DNA of 64,000 nucleotides from Sphingomonas sp. (GTDB lineage: Bacteria; Pseudomonadota; Alphaproteobacteria; Sphingomonadales; Sphingomonadaceae): NCBI GenBank assembly GCA_003248865.1, contig QFPK01000001.1:1-64000 (forward strand), written 5' to 3'. Below, one piece after another: positions 40,673 to 49,413 of this stretch. Each line of letters opens with the position of its first letter. Position 1 is the first letter of the stretch. Position numbers and translations under genes: made by a program. The notes beneath the pieces are model-generated. The model was given only the letters and a program-made list of their open reading frames with translations. It was not told the origin of the DNA and did not search any database.

Positions 40673-42268
40673 TCAGGCGAACTGGCCCATGGTGTTGTGG
40701 ACGCCGCCGGCCTTCAGCGCGGCTTCACCGGCGAAATATTCCTTGTGATCGTCACCGATGTCCGATCCGGACATGTTCTGGTGCTTCACGCAGGCGATGC
40801 CCTGGCGGATCTCGGCGCGCTGGACGTTCTTCACATAGCCCAGCATGCCTTGTTCGCCGAAATATTCGCGGGCGAGGTTGTCGGTGCTCAGCGCCGCCGT
40901 GTGATAGGTCGGCAGCGTGATCAGGTGGTGGAAGATGCCGGCGCGGGCGGCGGCATCGCGCTGGAAGGTGCGGATGCGCTCGTCGGCTTCGGCGGCGAGG
41001 TCGGTCTGGTCGTAGATCACGCTCATCAGGTTGGCGCGGTCATAGGCGGACACGTCCTTGCCTTCCTTGGTCCAGGCGTCGAACACCTGCTGGCGGAAGT
41101 TCAGCGTCCAGTTGAAGCTGGGCGAGTTGTTGTAGACCAGCTTGGCGTTCGGCACGACTTCGCGGATGCGGTCCACCATCGAGGCGATCTGTTCGATGTG
41201 GGGCTTTTCCGTTTCGATCCACAGCAGATCGGCACCGTTCTGCAGGCTGTTGATGCAGTCCAGCACGCAGCGGTCTGCACCGGTGCCTTCGCGGAACTGG
41301 AACAGGTTGGAGGGCAGGCGCTTCGGGCGCAGCAGCTTGCCGTTGCGGTTCAGCACCACGTCACCGTTGCGGGCGGTCGTCGGATCGATTTCCTCGCAAT
41401 CGAGGAAGCTGTTGTACTGGTCGCCGATGTCGCCCGGTTCCTTGGAGTAGGCGATCTGCTTGGTGAGGCCGGCGCCGAGCGAGTCGGTGCGGGTGACGAT
41501 GATGCCGTCCTCGATGCCCAGCTCCAGGAAGGCGTAGCGGCAGGCGCGGACCTTCGCGAGGAAGTCTTCATGCGGCACGGTCACCTTGCCGTCCTGGTGG
41601 CCGCACTGCTTTTCATCGGACACCTGGTTTTCGATCTGCAGCGCGCAGGCGCCGGCTTCGATCATCTTCTTCGCCAGCAGATAGGTCGCTTCCGCGTTGC
41701 CGAAGCCGGCGTCGATGTCGGCGATGATCGGCACGACATGGGTTTCATAATTGTCGATCGCGTCGATCAGCACCTTTTCCTTGGCGGTGTCGCCGGCTTC
41801 ACGCGCCTTGTCCAGGTCACGGAACAGGCCGCCCAGCTCGCGGGCGTCGGCCTGCTTCAGGAAGGTGTACAGCTCTTCGATCAGCGCGGGCACGCTGGTC
41901 TTCTCGTGCATGGATTGATCGGGCAGCGGGCCGAAATCGGAGCGGAGCGCGGCGACCATCCAGCCGGACAGATAGAGGTAGCGGCGCTTGGTGCTGCCGA
42001 AATGCTTCTTGATGGCGATCAGCTTCTGCTGGCCGATGAAGCCGTGCCAGCAACCCAGTGACTGGGTGTATTGCGCCGGATCGGCATCATAGGCGGCCAT
42101 GTCGCGGCGCATGGTGGCGGCGGTGGCGCGGGCGATATCCAGACCGGAATTGAAGCGGTTCTGCAGCTGCATGCGCGCGACGGCTTCGGCGCTGATGCCG
42201 TCCCAGGTGCCGCCCTTGGAGGCGATCAGCTTCTGTGCGTCGGCGATTGCTTGCGAATAGGTCGTCAT
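40673..42268 (-). CDS. aceA: Isocitrate lyase
   Basis: 531 residues, the length of the long Pseudomonas-type isocitrate lyase. The catalytic loop QCGHQDGK has Cys222, with Q before it where the short form has K. WIETEKPHIEQ, YNNSPSFNWTLNF and FHHLITLPTYHTAAL are further signatures. It cleaves isocitrate to glyoxylate and succinate for growth on acetyl-CoA, the product of the beta-oxidation genes in this window. The start at 42268 follows a strong leader; longer frames run into the regulatory gap. No malate synthase is in the window. Confidence 0.96.
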   Translation of the reverse strand: MTTYSQAIADAQKLIASKGGTWDGISAEAVARMQLQNRFNSGLDIARATAATMRRDMAAYDADPAQYTQSLGCWHGFIGQQKLIAIKKHFGSTKRRYLYLSGWMVAALRSDFGPLPDQSMHEKTSVPALIEELYTFLKQADARELGGLFRDLDKAREAGDTAKEKVLIDAIDNYETHVVPIIADIDAGFGNAEATYLLAKKMIEAGACALQIENQVSDEKQCGHQDGKVTVPHEDFLAKVRACRYAFLELGIEDGIIVTRTDSLGAGLTKQIAYSKEPGDIGDQYNSFLDCEEIDPTTARNGDVVLNRNGKLLRPKRLPSNLFQFREGTGADRCVLDCINSLQNGADLLWIETEKPHIEQIASMVDRIREVVPNAKLVYNNSPSFNWTLNFRQQVFDAWTKEGKDVSAYDRANLMSVIYDQTDLAAEADERIRTFQRDAAARAGIFHHLITLPTYHTAALSTDNLAREYFGEQGMLGYVKNVQRAEIRQGIACVKHQNMSGSDIGDDHKEYFAGEAALKAGGVHNTMGQFA

Positions 42269-42350
42269 CGGTTGGCTCCTTCGGCCCGCTGATTGGATGA
42301 CGCCCCTTACGGCGGACCGGGATGTGCCCTGAACCGCTGTTTCGTTCAGC

Positions 42351-42400
42351 TGTAAGACTTTACAAAATGCGGATGTAATGTTGTAAGGATTTGCACCATG
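42351..42400. promoter_or_regulatory. Two direct repeats between aceA and its likely regulator
   Basis: TGTAAGACTTTACAAAATG (42351-42369) and TGTAAGGATTTGCACCATG (42382-42400) match at 13 of 19 positions and are 31 bp apart, three helical turns. The second includes the start codon of the XRE gene. The first also has TGTAA/TTACA as an inverted repeat. Likely operator for the XRE/ScfR-type protein, acting on both genes. Confidence 0.6.
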
Positions 42401-43813
42401 GCGCAGGACAGCAGATATATCGGGCCCCGCCTGCGCCGGATGCGGCGCGACCTGGGCCTCACCCAGGCCCATATGGCGGCCGACCTGGAGATATCGCCTT
42501 CATATGTGGCGCTGCTGGAGCGGAACCAGCGGCCGCTGACGGCGGACCTGTTGATCCGGCTGGCGCAGACTTACAATCTGGATATCGCCCGCCTGGCCGG
42601 AGACGGCGGCGCCGAGCAGCAATCCCGCCTGACCGCCGTGCTGAAAGACCCGATCTTCGCCGATATCGACCTGCCGCCGATGGAGGCGTCGGACGTGGCG
42701 GCCAATTATCCGGGCTTCGCCGAGGCGCTGCTGCGGCTGCACACCGCCTGGCGCGAGGAGCAGCTGGCGCTTGCTGATCGAGGGGCGGAACGGGCGGCGA
42801 GCGCGGGCAGTTCGCTGGAACCGCCGGACCCGGTGGCCGAATCGCGGCGCTTCCTCGCCGCGCGCCGCAACTGCTTCCCCGCGCTGGACGATGCCGCCGA
42901 GCGCATGGCGGCAACCATTGCCGAAGCCGACGGGTTACAGGGCTATCTGCGCGCCCGGCACGGCCTGCGCGTGCGCCGCCTGCCGGCCGATGTGATGATG
43001 GGCGCCATCCGCCGCCTGAACCACCACGGCCGCGAAGTGCAGTTGGACGACCAGATGGACAGCGCGAGCCAGAACTTCCAGCTCGCACTCCAGCTCGCCT
43101 ATCTGGAGCTGCGGTCCGAGATCGAGGCCCAGCTGCGCGACGGCCAGTTCGAAACCGACAATGGCCGCCGCCTGACCCACCGCGCGCTCGCCAGCTATGC
43201 CGCAGCCGCCATCCAGATGCCCTACACGCCCTTCGCGCGCGCTGCGGAACAACGCCACTATGATGTGGAGGCGCTGGGCCGCCAGTTCGGCGCGAGTTTT
43301 GAGCAGGCCGCGCACCGGCTGACCACCCTGCAGAAGCCGGGCCACGAGCGCGTCCCCTTCTTCTTCCTGCGCGTCGATCAGGCCGGCAACGTTTCCAAGC
43401 GACTGGACGGCGCCGGATTCCCCTTCGCCCGCCACGGCGGCGGCTGCCCCTTGTGGACCGTGCATCAGGTGTTCCGAACCCCGCGGCAGATCATGACGCA
43501 ATGGATCGAACTGCCGGACGGCCAGCGCTTCTTCTCCATCGCCCGCACCGTGACGCAGGGCATCGGCGGCTTCGGCACCCCACGCGCCGAACGCGCCATC
43601 GCGCTGGTCTGCGCCGAGGAACACGCCGACCGCTTGATCTACACCCGCGCGCCCAACGCACCCGGGCCGGCCAGCGCCACACCCATCGGCATCAGCTGCC
43701 GCCTGTGCCACCGCGCCGAATGCACCTCCCGCGCGGCGCCGCCCATCGGTCGCGACGTGCTGCCGGACGATTATCGCCGGACAAGTGCGCCGTTCGGCTT
43801 TTCGGATCAGTAG
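42398..43813 (+). CDS. XRE-type short-chain acyl regulator (ScfR/RamB-like)
   Basis: 471 residues. An XRE helix-turn-helix occupies about 10-65 (LRRMRRDLGLTQAHMAADLE then SPSYVALLERNQRPLT). A central domain with LDDQMDSASQNFQLALQLAYLE is like the degenerate metallopeptidase region of this family. The C-terminal DUF2083-type part has CPLWTVHQVF and a cysteine cluster, SCRLCHRAECTSR. Related proteins control isocitrate lyase or propionate genes in response to acyl-CoA. It is divergent from aceA, with paired repeats in the 129-bp gap, one of them over its own start, implying autoregulation. Confidence 0.9.
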   Translation: MAQDSRYIGPRLRRMRRDLGLTQAHMAADLEISPSYVALLERNQRPLTADLLIRLAQTYNLDIARLAGDGGAEQQSRLTAVLKDPIFADIDLPPMEASDVAANYPGFAEALLRLHTAWREEQLALADRGAERAASAGSSLEPPDPVAESRRFLAARRNCFPALDDAAERMAATIAEADGLQGYLRARHGLRVRRLPADVMMGAIRRLNHHGREVQLDDQMDSASQNFQLALQLAYLELRSEIEAQLRDGQFETDNGRRLTHRALASYAAAAIQMPYTPFARAAEQRHYDVEALGRQFGASFEQAAHRLTTLQKPGHERVPFFFLRVDQAGNVSKRLDGAGFPFARHGGGCPLWTVHQVFRTPRQIMTQWIELPDGQRFFSIARTVTQGIGGFGTPRAERAIALVCAEEHADRLIYTRAPNAPGPASATPIGISCRLCHRAECTSRAAPPIGRDVLPDDYRRTSAPFGFSDQ

Positions 43814-43837
43814 CGCGCGGGCCAGGGCGATTTCTGT

Positions 43838-44071
43838 GCCTCCGGCGGGCAGGGAAATGATTTCCCTGCACCCTCTGACCTGGCGTTGTGCGCCACACCG
43901 ATCTGGCGCGCGCGACTTGCTTTGATTGCCTGCGGCGCTTGGTCTTTCCGGCGCCGCAGGCAGTAAACACTGGTTTCATCCGCAACCCAGTCGTTGATCC
44001 GCCAGGAGATTGAGGGTGCCGGGAAATCATTTCCCGGCTGGGTGCAGGGCAAAGCCCTGCCCGCCGGAGGC
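43838..44071 (-). repeat. Three-hairpin dispersed repeat, copy 1 (inverted)
   Basis: 234 bp bounded by perfect 17-bp inverted ends (43838-43854 and 44055-44071). It contains a 10-1-10 palindrome at 43849-43869, a 12-bp stem with 12-nt loop at 43927-43962 (TGCCTGCGGCGC/GCGCCGCAGGCA) and a second 10-1-10 palindrome at 44018-44038. An extra hairpin GCAGGGC-AAA-GCCCTGC lies at 44044-44060. Same order as copies 2 and 3, but reversed. It fills most of the 400-bp gap between the XRE regulator and the DUF2092 gene, which otherwise contains only a promoter-length stretch at 44072-44200. Confidence 0.9.
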
Positions 44072-44213
44072 CCCTGAATGTGGATCGGGACGAAATAGCC
44101 TGCGGCGCTGGGGCTGCGCCTGACTGTCCCGAAATGGACAATCTCACTCGGGATTTGCTGGCATGTCCGGCCGGAGCGGCAGGGCAGATGCCGCCCGAGA
44201 GGGGATGTACAAC

Positions 44214-44987
44214 ATGAAACGCGCACTATTGCTTGTCGGTGTGGCCATTGCTTTGGCGGCGCCCGCTGTCGCGCAGACGGCGGCCGGGCCTTCGGTCCCG
44301 CCGCTGGTCCTGGAGCCGGAGGCCGAAGCGGCGCTCAGCCGCATGGGCGCTTCGCTGAGGGCGATGAAGAGCTTCGAGGTGGTGTCAGACGCCACGTTCG
44401 AACGGGTCTATCCGGGCAACCACAAGCTGCAATCGCAGCTGCGGACCACCTATCTGGTTCAGTTTCCCAACAATATGCTGGTGGACGTGCGTGGCGACAA
44501 CGCGCACCGCCGGGTTTACTACGACGGCAGCCGCATGTCGGTCGTGGGGGTGAAGGCCGGGAAATATGTGAGCTTCCCGGTTTCGGGCAGTATCGCGGAT
44601 GTGCTGGCGGCCGCCTATGAGGACTTCGGGCTGGATTTCCCGCTGCAGGATCTGTTCCGCTGGGGCGATGCCTCTGCAACGGTGGGCCGTCCGACGGCCG
44701 GGTATCGGATCGGCGATTCGATCATCGGCGACCAGAAGGTGACCCACTATGCCTTCACTCAGCCGGGGGTCGATTTCCAGGTCTGGCTGGATGAAACGGG
44801 CAGCCAGGCACTGCCGCGCAAGATGGTGATCACCAACACGGAAGACGCCGCGCAGCCGCAATATGTGGCGTACTTCCGCTGGAACCAGGCGCCGGACATC
44901 AAGCCGGGTGCCTTCACCTTCACCCCCGGGCCGAACGACCAGCTGATCGATTTCGGAACCGCCAAATCCGCCGGCGCGGCGAAGTGA
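44214..44987 (+). CDS. DUF2092 exported protein
   Basis: 257 residues with a signal peptide (ALLLVGVAIALAAPAVAQ). The LSRMGASLRAMKSFEVVSDATFERVY, HRRVYYDGSRMSVVGVKAGKYVSFP and DFPLQDLFRWG blocks are those of DUF2092, a periplasmic family with a LolA/LolB-like lipid-binding fold. The end (GAFTFTPGPNDQLIDF) is also typical. The start at 44214 follows AGAGGGG. It is followed within 11 bp by a small exported protein, a pairing common in sphingomonads. Role unknown, perhaps outer-membrane lipid handling. Confidence 0.85.
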   Translation: MKRALLLVGVAIALAAPAVAQTAAGPSVPPLVLEPEAEAALSRMGASLRAMKSFEVVSDATFERVYPGNHKLQSQLRTTYLVQFPNNMLVDVRGDNAHRRVYYDGSRMSVVGVKAGKYVSFPVSGSIADVLAAAYEDFGLDFPLQDLFRWGDASATVGRPTAGYRIGDSIIGDQKVTHYAFTQPGVDFQVWLDETGSQALPRKMVITNTEDAAQPQYVAYFRWNQAPDIKPGAFTFTPGPNDQLIDFGTAKSAGAAK

Positions 44988-44998
44988 GGAGAGTGACG

Positions 44999-45529
44999 AT
45001 GCGCATCCCGACAATCGCTGTTGCCGTCACCGGCATCGCCGCCCTGACGCTTTCCGCCATCGCCCCGGCCGTCGCCGCACCGGACAGGGCAGCCGCTACC
45101 CATGGCAAGCCCACCGGCAAGGCGAAGGCGAATGTGAACCGGCCAGCGTCGCCTGCACCCCACGGACAAGGCAACAAGGCACCGAACCGCAACAGCAGTG
45201 CCAAACGTGGCGGCAACAATGTCGTCGCCGGCAACACCGTGGTCGTTGGAGGAAAGCCGGGCAACGGCTATTACGACAACGGCCGATATCATGACAGCCC
45301 TGACTGGGACGATGACGACAATGATTTTCTCGAGTTCGTAGGCAAAACTGCGGCAGTCACGGCAGGCGTCAGCGTGGTCTCGGCCGTGATCGGCTCGATC
45401 GTGAAGGACAAGCCCGACCAATGCCAGCCGGTGGTTTCATCCGGCGGTCAGCAATATCTCTATTGCAACGGCACCTATTACCAGCAGGTGCCCAGCGGTT
45501 ATCAGGTGGTCGCGCCACCCGCATCATAG
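44999..45529 (+). CDS. Exported protein, low-complexity centre
   Basis: 176 residues. Signal peptide (TIAVAVTGIAALTLSAIAPAVAA), then a Lys/Asn/Pro-rich stretch (GKPTGKAKANVNRPASPAPHG), a Gly/Tyr/Asp region (GNGYYDNGRYHDSPDWDDDD), a hydrophobic helix (VGKTAAVTAGVSVVSAVIGSIV) and a small end with two cysteines in QCQPVVSSGG and YLYCNGTYYQQVPSGYQVV. The tail motif is widespread in exported alphaproteobacterial proteins of unknown role. It is coupled to the DUF2092 gene (GAGGAG before the start at 44999). Confidence 0.75.
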   Translation: MRIPTIAVAVTGIAALTLSAIAPAVAAPDRAAATHGKPTGKAKANVNRPASPAPHGQGNKAPNRNSSAKRGGNNVVAGNTVVVGGKPGNGYYDNGRYHDSPDWDDDDNDFLEFVGKTAAVTAGVSVVSAVIGSIVKDKPDQCQPVVSSGGQQYLYCNGTYYQQVPSGYQVVAPPAS

Positions 45530-45549
45530 CCGCTCTTGGAATCCATGGC

Positions 45550-45576
45550 CCCGGAGCCGTCTTGGGCGGCTCCGGG
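45550..45576 (+). terminator. Stem-loop after exported-protein gene
   Basis: CCCGGAGCCG and CGGCTCCGGG form a perfect 10-bp stem around a 7-nt loop, 20 bp after the stop. It is followed by CTCCCGCCC rather than T, so termination may need Rho. Confidence 0.6.
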
Positions 45577-45652
45577 CTCCCGCCCTCAACTCAACTGAAT
45601 TGATGGATATTTCGTCGCGGGGGGCTGGCCGACAGGGCAACGGCGCGGCACC

Positions 45653-47017
45653 ATGCCGGGCATGAGCGGTACAGATCATCACATCGATACGGCGATCATC
45701 GGGGGCGGCTTCTCCGGCACGCTGCTCGCAGTCAATCTCGTCCGCCACCAGGGGCCTGTATCCGCACTGATCGAACGGCGCTCCAGCGCCGGTCTCGGCC
45801 TCGCCTACTCCACCGCCAGCCGCTCCCACCTTCTCAATGTACGCGCCGCGAACATGAGCGCCCTGCCGGACGATCCCGGTCATTTCGAACGCTGGGCCGC
45901 GCAGATGTGCAGCGCAAGCGGCAGCTGCTTCGTTCCACGCGCAGATTATGGTCGTTACCTGAACGGCCTCCTGCAGGAGGCCCGGGAAAAGGCGCCGCAC
46001 CAGCTCCTGGTGAGAACCGGTGAAGTAACGGGCCTCCAGCGGCAAGGTGGCGGTTACCGCATGATGTTCGAATCCGGTGAAACACTGGATGCCAATCGCG
46101 TGGTTCTGGCAACCGGCAATCTCCCTGCCCGAATCCCCGGTGGGCTGGATGCGGCAGCGCTGGGCAAAAGCTATGTCGCAGATCCGTGGCAGGCCGATAG
46201 CTGGGATAGGCTGGATCTCGATGCTCCCATCCTGCTGATCGGCACGGGCCTCACTGCGGTAGATGTCGCGCTGTTGCTGAGGGATCGCGGGCATCGGGGC
46301 CCTCTCGTTGCCGTCTCCCGCAGGGGCCTCACACCGCGCGCGCATGCCGATCCCGCACCGCTGCCCCCGCTTCGCGAACCGCCCGTCGCATCGCCCCGGG
46401 CAATCCTGCGCCACCTCCGAACCCAATCCGGCGACATCGGCTGGCGCGCTGCTGTCGATCAGCTGCGTCCCCACAGCCAGACGCTCTGGCGCAAGATGCC
46501 GCCCGGGGAAAAACAACGCTTTCTGCGCCACGCCCGTCCATGGTGGGATGTTCACCGCCACCGCATGGCCCCCGAAGTGGCAGCCCGCGTGGAGACGATG
46601 ACAGCGGACGGCAGTTTTCGTTCTCTCGCAGCCCGCTTCCTGTCCGCCCGTGCGACGGCAACCGGTGCCGAGCTTGCAATCCGCCACCGTGACGGCAGCA
46701 CTGAAGAGTTGCAGGTCGCCCGAGTCGTAAATTGTACCGGCCCAGGTGAGATCGCCGGTTCGGACCACCCCCTCGTCCGCTCACTGCTAGGTTCCGGGCT
46801 CGCCCGCCCCGACCCCCTCGGCATGGGGATCGATACAGACCATCTCGGCCGGGTCATCGGCCACGGCGGCACGCTCACGCAGAGGCTGTTCGCCGTTGGT
46901 CCTCTCACGCGAGGCAGTTTCTGGGAGATTACTGCTGTTCCCGATATTCGGCACCAGGTGTGGTCGCTCGCCCGCCTGCTCTCCAACGCCCATTGGGTGG
47001 GGGGTGAGGGGCTGTAG
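45653..47017 (+). CDS. FAD/NAD(P)-binding protein (COG4529-like)
   Basis: 454 residues. The N-terminal dinucleotide motif is TAIIGGGFSGTLLAVNL. SAGLGLAYSTASRSHLLNVRAANMSALP is the signature of the NAD_binding_9 family, the second motif ILLIGTGLTAVDVAL starts near 180, and the end carries VVNCTGPGEIAGSDHPLV and FAVGPLTRGSFWEITAVPDIR. This is a flavoprotein related to hydroxyacylglutathione-cluster or siderophore-type monooxygenases; the reaction of this subgroup is not established. ATG 45653 or 45662 may start it. It stands alone between two hairpins. Confidence 0.85.
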   Translation: MPGMSGTDHHIDTAIIGGGFSGTLLAVNLVRHQGPVSALIERRSSAGLGLAYSTASRSHLLNVRAANMSALPDDPGHFERWAAQMCSASGSCFVPRADYGRYLNGLLQEAREKAPHQLLVRTGEVTGLQRQGGGYRMMFESGETLDANRVVLATGNLPARIPGGLDAAALGKSYVADPWQADSWDRLDLDAPILLIGTGLTAVDVALLLRDRGHRGPLVAVSRRGLTPRAHADPAPLPPLREPPVASPRAILRHLRTQSGDIGWRAAVDQLRPHSQTLWRKMPPGEKQRFLRHARPWWDVHRHRMAPEVAARVETMTADGSFRSLAARFLSARATATGAELAIRHRDGSTEELQVARVVNCTGPGEIAGSDHPLVRSLLGSGLARPDPLGMGIDTDHLGRVIGHGGTLTQRLFAVGPLTRGSFWEITAVPDIRHQVWSLARLLSNAHWVGGEGL

Positions 47018-47046
47018 AGCGTGCGACGCGGCAGGCGAGTGAAAGC

Positions 47047-47105
47047 GCCTCCCGGCGTTTCACCACCGGGAGGCTAGGACGAGGCCCGGGCGAGCGGTCC
47101 GGGCC
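47047..47105. terminator. Two stem-loops between convergent genes
   Basis: GCCTCCCGG/CCGGGAGGC (47047-47074, 10-nt loop) and GGCCCGG/CCGGGCC (47083-47105, 9-nt loop) lie between the FAD protein (plus) and the first TauD-like gene (minus). One for each direction is likely, though neither has a strong T-run. Confidence 0.6.
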
Positions 47106-47123
47106 TTAGGGTAAAACCGATAC

Positions 47124-48053
47124 CTATTCGGCCGCGATCGACAGCGCCGGCGACGGCTTGATCTGCCGGCTGAGGCTGCCGTCCAGAGCCACCGCTGGCG
47201 TTCCGTTCAGCGTGGCGCGGCGAAGATGCCGATGCTGCGTGCCGAAGTCGGCGATGGCCCGGTGCTGGGTCGCGCGATTGTCCCAGATCGCCACATCGCC
47301 TGCCCGCCAGCGCCAGCGCACCGTGTTCTCGGGCTTGGTGACATGCTGCTGGAACAGCCCCAGCAACAGGTTGGATTCCTGCGCCGACAGCCCCACGAAC
47401 CGCTTCACGAAATGCCCAAGCAGCAGGCCCTTCTCGCCGGTCAGCGGGTGCACATGCACCACCGGATGCTCGGTTTCGTAAACGGTGGAAACGAACACGG
47501 CGCGATGCTGCGCCACCCGGTCGGAATCCGCATTGGGCGCCGTCTGGGCATAATCATAATCATTGCTGTGCACGGCCCACAGGCTGTCGGCGAGCGTCTT
47601 CAGCGGCTCTGGCAGGCCTTCATAGGCCGCAACCGTGTTCGCCCACAGCGTATCGCCGCCGGCGGCCGGGATCTCGATCCCGCGCAGGATCGACGCGGCC
47701 GGGAAGGCGTCCACGAAGGTCACGTCCGTGTGCCAGGAGGAAGCCGCATAGCCTTCGCGCGTCTCCAGCGGCAGCAGCGTGCGCGAGCCCGATGCGACCG
47801 GCACGGTCGGGTGCGCCACCGGATCGCCGAACGCGGCGGCAAAGGCCTCATGGCTTTCATCGTCCAGATTCTGGTCGCGGAAGAACAGCACCTTGTGCCG
47901 CGTCAGCGCCTGCCAGATCGGCGCGATCAGCTCGTCGGCCTCGGCGTCCGCCAGCTTCACGCCGCGCACCTCGGCCCCGATCCGGCCGGAAACGGGCACG
48001 ATTTCGAACGGGGCATTCGGGTCCGCCGCATTGGGGAAAGGGGCGTCGCTCAT
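47124..48053 (-). CDS. TauD/TfdA family alpha-ketoglutarate dioxygenase 1
   Basis: 309 residues. The iron site is His108 and Asp110 in SWHTDVTF, and His264 in DNRATQHRAIADFG. An Arg near 278 is placed to bind 2-oxoglutarate, and LFFRDQNLD precedes the jelly-roll core. Enzymes of this family release sulfite from taurine and other sulfonates, alkyl-sulfate sulfur, or attack chlorophenoxy acids. A second homologue, a TauE/SafE exporter and SsuA/SsuC-like genes nearby favour sulfur release. A compact structured leader precedes its ATG. Confidence 0.92.
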   Translation of the reverse strand: MSDAPFPNAADPNAPFEIVPVSGRIGAEVRGVKLADAEADELIAPIWQALTRHKVLFFRDQNLDDESHEAFAAAFGDPVAHPTVPVASGSRTLLPLETREGYAASSWHTDVTFVDAFPAASILRGIEIPAAGGDTLWANTVAAYEGLPEPLKTLADSLWAVHSNDYDYAQTAPNADSDRVAQHRAVFVSTVYETEHPVVHVHPLTGEKGLLLGHFVKRFVGLSAQESNLLLGLFQQHVTKPENTVRWRWRAGDVAIWDNRATQHRAIADFGTQHRHLRRATLNGTPAVALDGSLSRQIKPSPALSIAAE

Positions 48054-48112
48054 CGTCAGGCTCCTTCTGGTGCAGCTGGTAACAATCAGCTGGAACTTGG
48101 GGGGGCCTGACG
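48054..48112 (-). promoter_or_regulatory. Structured leader of TauD-like gene 1
   Basis: Outer pair CGTCAGGC (48112-48105 on the minus strand) with GCCTGACG (48061-48054), the latter touching the start codon. Inside is a CAGCTG-8 nt-CAGCTG hairpin and the AAGGAG ribosome-binding site. Either a leader RNA that hides the start, or a pair of operator dyads. Confidence 0.4.
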
Positions 48113-48204
48113 TTGTCGCCTCAGCGCTTATGTCTTCACTCTATGGATGGCGGTTGCGGGCGCGAGATAGAAAATCTGTTCCCGTCCCCGCCCCTGCTTT
48201 GCCG

Positions 48205-49413
48205 TCAGGCCTGCTCCTTCAGCAGCCGCCCGACGGCCGCATCCAGCTCCGTGACAACCTGCTGGTGCAGCTTGCCCGTGGCGGGCCCGGCCCAGCCGAC
48301 ATGCACTTCGCGCAACCGCCCCTTGCGGTCGATCAGCAGGGTGGTTGGGTACACTTTCACCCCGCCGATCACCGGCAGCGCCGCTCGGGTCGACTCCGGC
48401 GTGGGCTGCCCCGCCAGCAGCAGCGGATAGGGCAGCGCATATCGCGACTTGAAGCTGTCCAGCTGTCGGAACGCCCGCGCGCGGTCGTCGCCATATTCGA
48501 ACTGCAGCCCCACCACCTCCAGCCCGTCCTTCCGGCGCTTCGCCGCATAGGAACCCAGGAAGCGCGCCTCGTCATGGCAGTTCGGGCACCAGGCCCCGCC
48601 GATGGAGACCAGCACCACCTTGCCGCGATACTGCGGATCGGACAGCGAGACGATGCGGCCCGAACTGTCCGGGAAGGCCAGCCGGATCGGCACCGGCGTG
48701 ACCTGCTCGACCGCTACGGCGCTGGCGGCGGCATCGGGCGCGCGGGTCGCAGTCCATGCGGCGGGCTGGCGCGAGGTCGCCGACCATTGCTCACCCACGA
48801 TGCGGTTGCCCTCGATCCGGCCCAGCCACAGCCCTGTCGTATTGCCGTCGAAGGTGGAGAGTTTCAGCTGCCCGCCCGTCACCTCGCCGGAGAGATAGCG
48901 CGTATCCCCGCTGGGAAACTGGATCGACCCCGCCAACAGAGGCCCCTGCGCCCGGAACTGGCCGACGCCCGTCGCCGGTCCGGAGCCGCTGCCCACGGCC
49001 CAGCGCCCGGCAGCGGCGGCAGGCGAGCCCGGTTTCGGGCTGAAACGCCAGTTGCCCCGGCTGCCCTTCGCCGCCAGCACCACCGGCCCGCTGCGCCGGA
49101 CCAGCCGCGCGCTTCCCTTCAACCCGGCGCCATCCGGTTCCAGCAGAATCTCCGAGCCATAGGAGGGGAATGCGAGCACCAGCGTCTTCCCGCGCTGCTC
49201 CACCTTCTCCACGGCCAGCCGCTCGGGCGGGTTCAGAATCCAGGCCTTGCGGCCATCGGCGGAGACCTCCAGCCCGAAGGGAAGCGGCCCGCCCGGATGG
49301 TCCAGTTCGATCCGCCACACGCCCGACAGCGGCGCCGCCAGCACCGGCGCCGCAACGCCCAGCGCCAGCCCGGCGCCAAGCCCCGCCAGAACCGCCCGCC
49401 TGTCAGCCGTCAT
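48205..49413 (-). CDS. TlpA-like thioredoxin-fold protein
   Basis: 402 residues. The N-terminus DRRAVLAGLGAGLALGVAAPVLA is a signal sequence, perhaps Tat-like but with one RR only. A beta-rich domain of about 200 residues (GVWRIELDHPGG, FGLEVSADGRKAWI) is followed by a C-terminal TlpA/AhpC domain with the redox pair WCPNC and YPTTLLIDRKGRL. It would act as a periplasmic thiol reductase or oxidant-response protein. It follows a 40-residue membrane protein with ATGA overlap and a peroxiredoxin gene, so all three are probably one oxidative-stress or sulfite-related unit. Confidence 0.85.
   Translation of the reverse strand: MTADRRAVLAGLGAGLALGVAAPVLAAPLSGVWRIELDHPGGPLPFGLEVSADGRKAWILNPPERLAVEKVEQRGKTLVLAFPSYGSEILLEPDGAGLKGSARLVRRSGPVVLAAKGSRGNWRFSPKPGSPAAAAGRWAVGSGSGPATGVGQFRAQGPLLAGSIQFPSGDTRYLSGEVTGGQLKLSTFDGNTTGLWLGRIEGNRIVGEQWSATSRQPAAWTATRAPDAAASAVAVEQVTPVPIRLAFPDSSGRIVSLSDPQYRGKVVLVSIGGAWCPNCHDEARFLGSYAAKRRKDGLEVVGLQFEYGDDRARAFRQLDSFKSRYALPYPLLLAGQPTPESTRAALPVIGGVKVYPTTLLIDRKGRLREVHVGWAGPATGKLHQQVVTELDAAVGRLLKEQA

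Noticed and set aside
40667..42061. Plus-strand frame of about 460 codons opposite isocitrate lyase
   Set aside because: Val/Gly/Asp-rich shadow of a conserved gene, with no ribosome-binding site; isocitrate lyase explains the region.
43838..44071. CRISPR array or tandem repeat at the repeat-rich gaps
   Set aside because: Repeats are palindromic modules in single copies per locus, not regularly spaced direct repeats with spacers.
48054..48112. Known SAM- or SAH-type riboswitch upstream of the TauD-like gene
   Set aside because: The stems and loop sequences do not match the conserved cores I know for those classes; only an unassigned structured leader is claimed.
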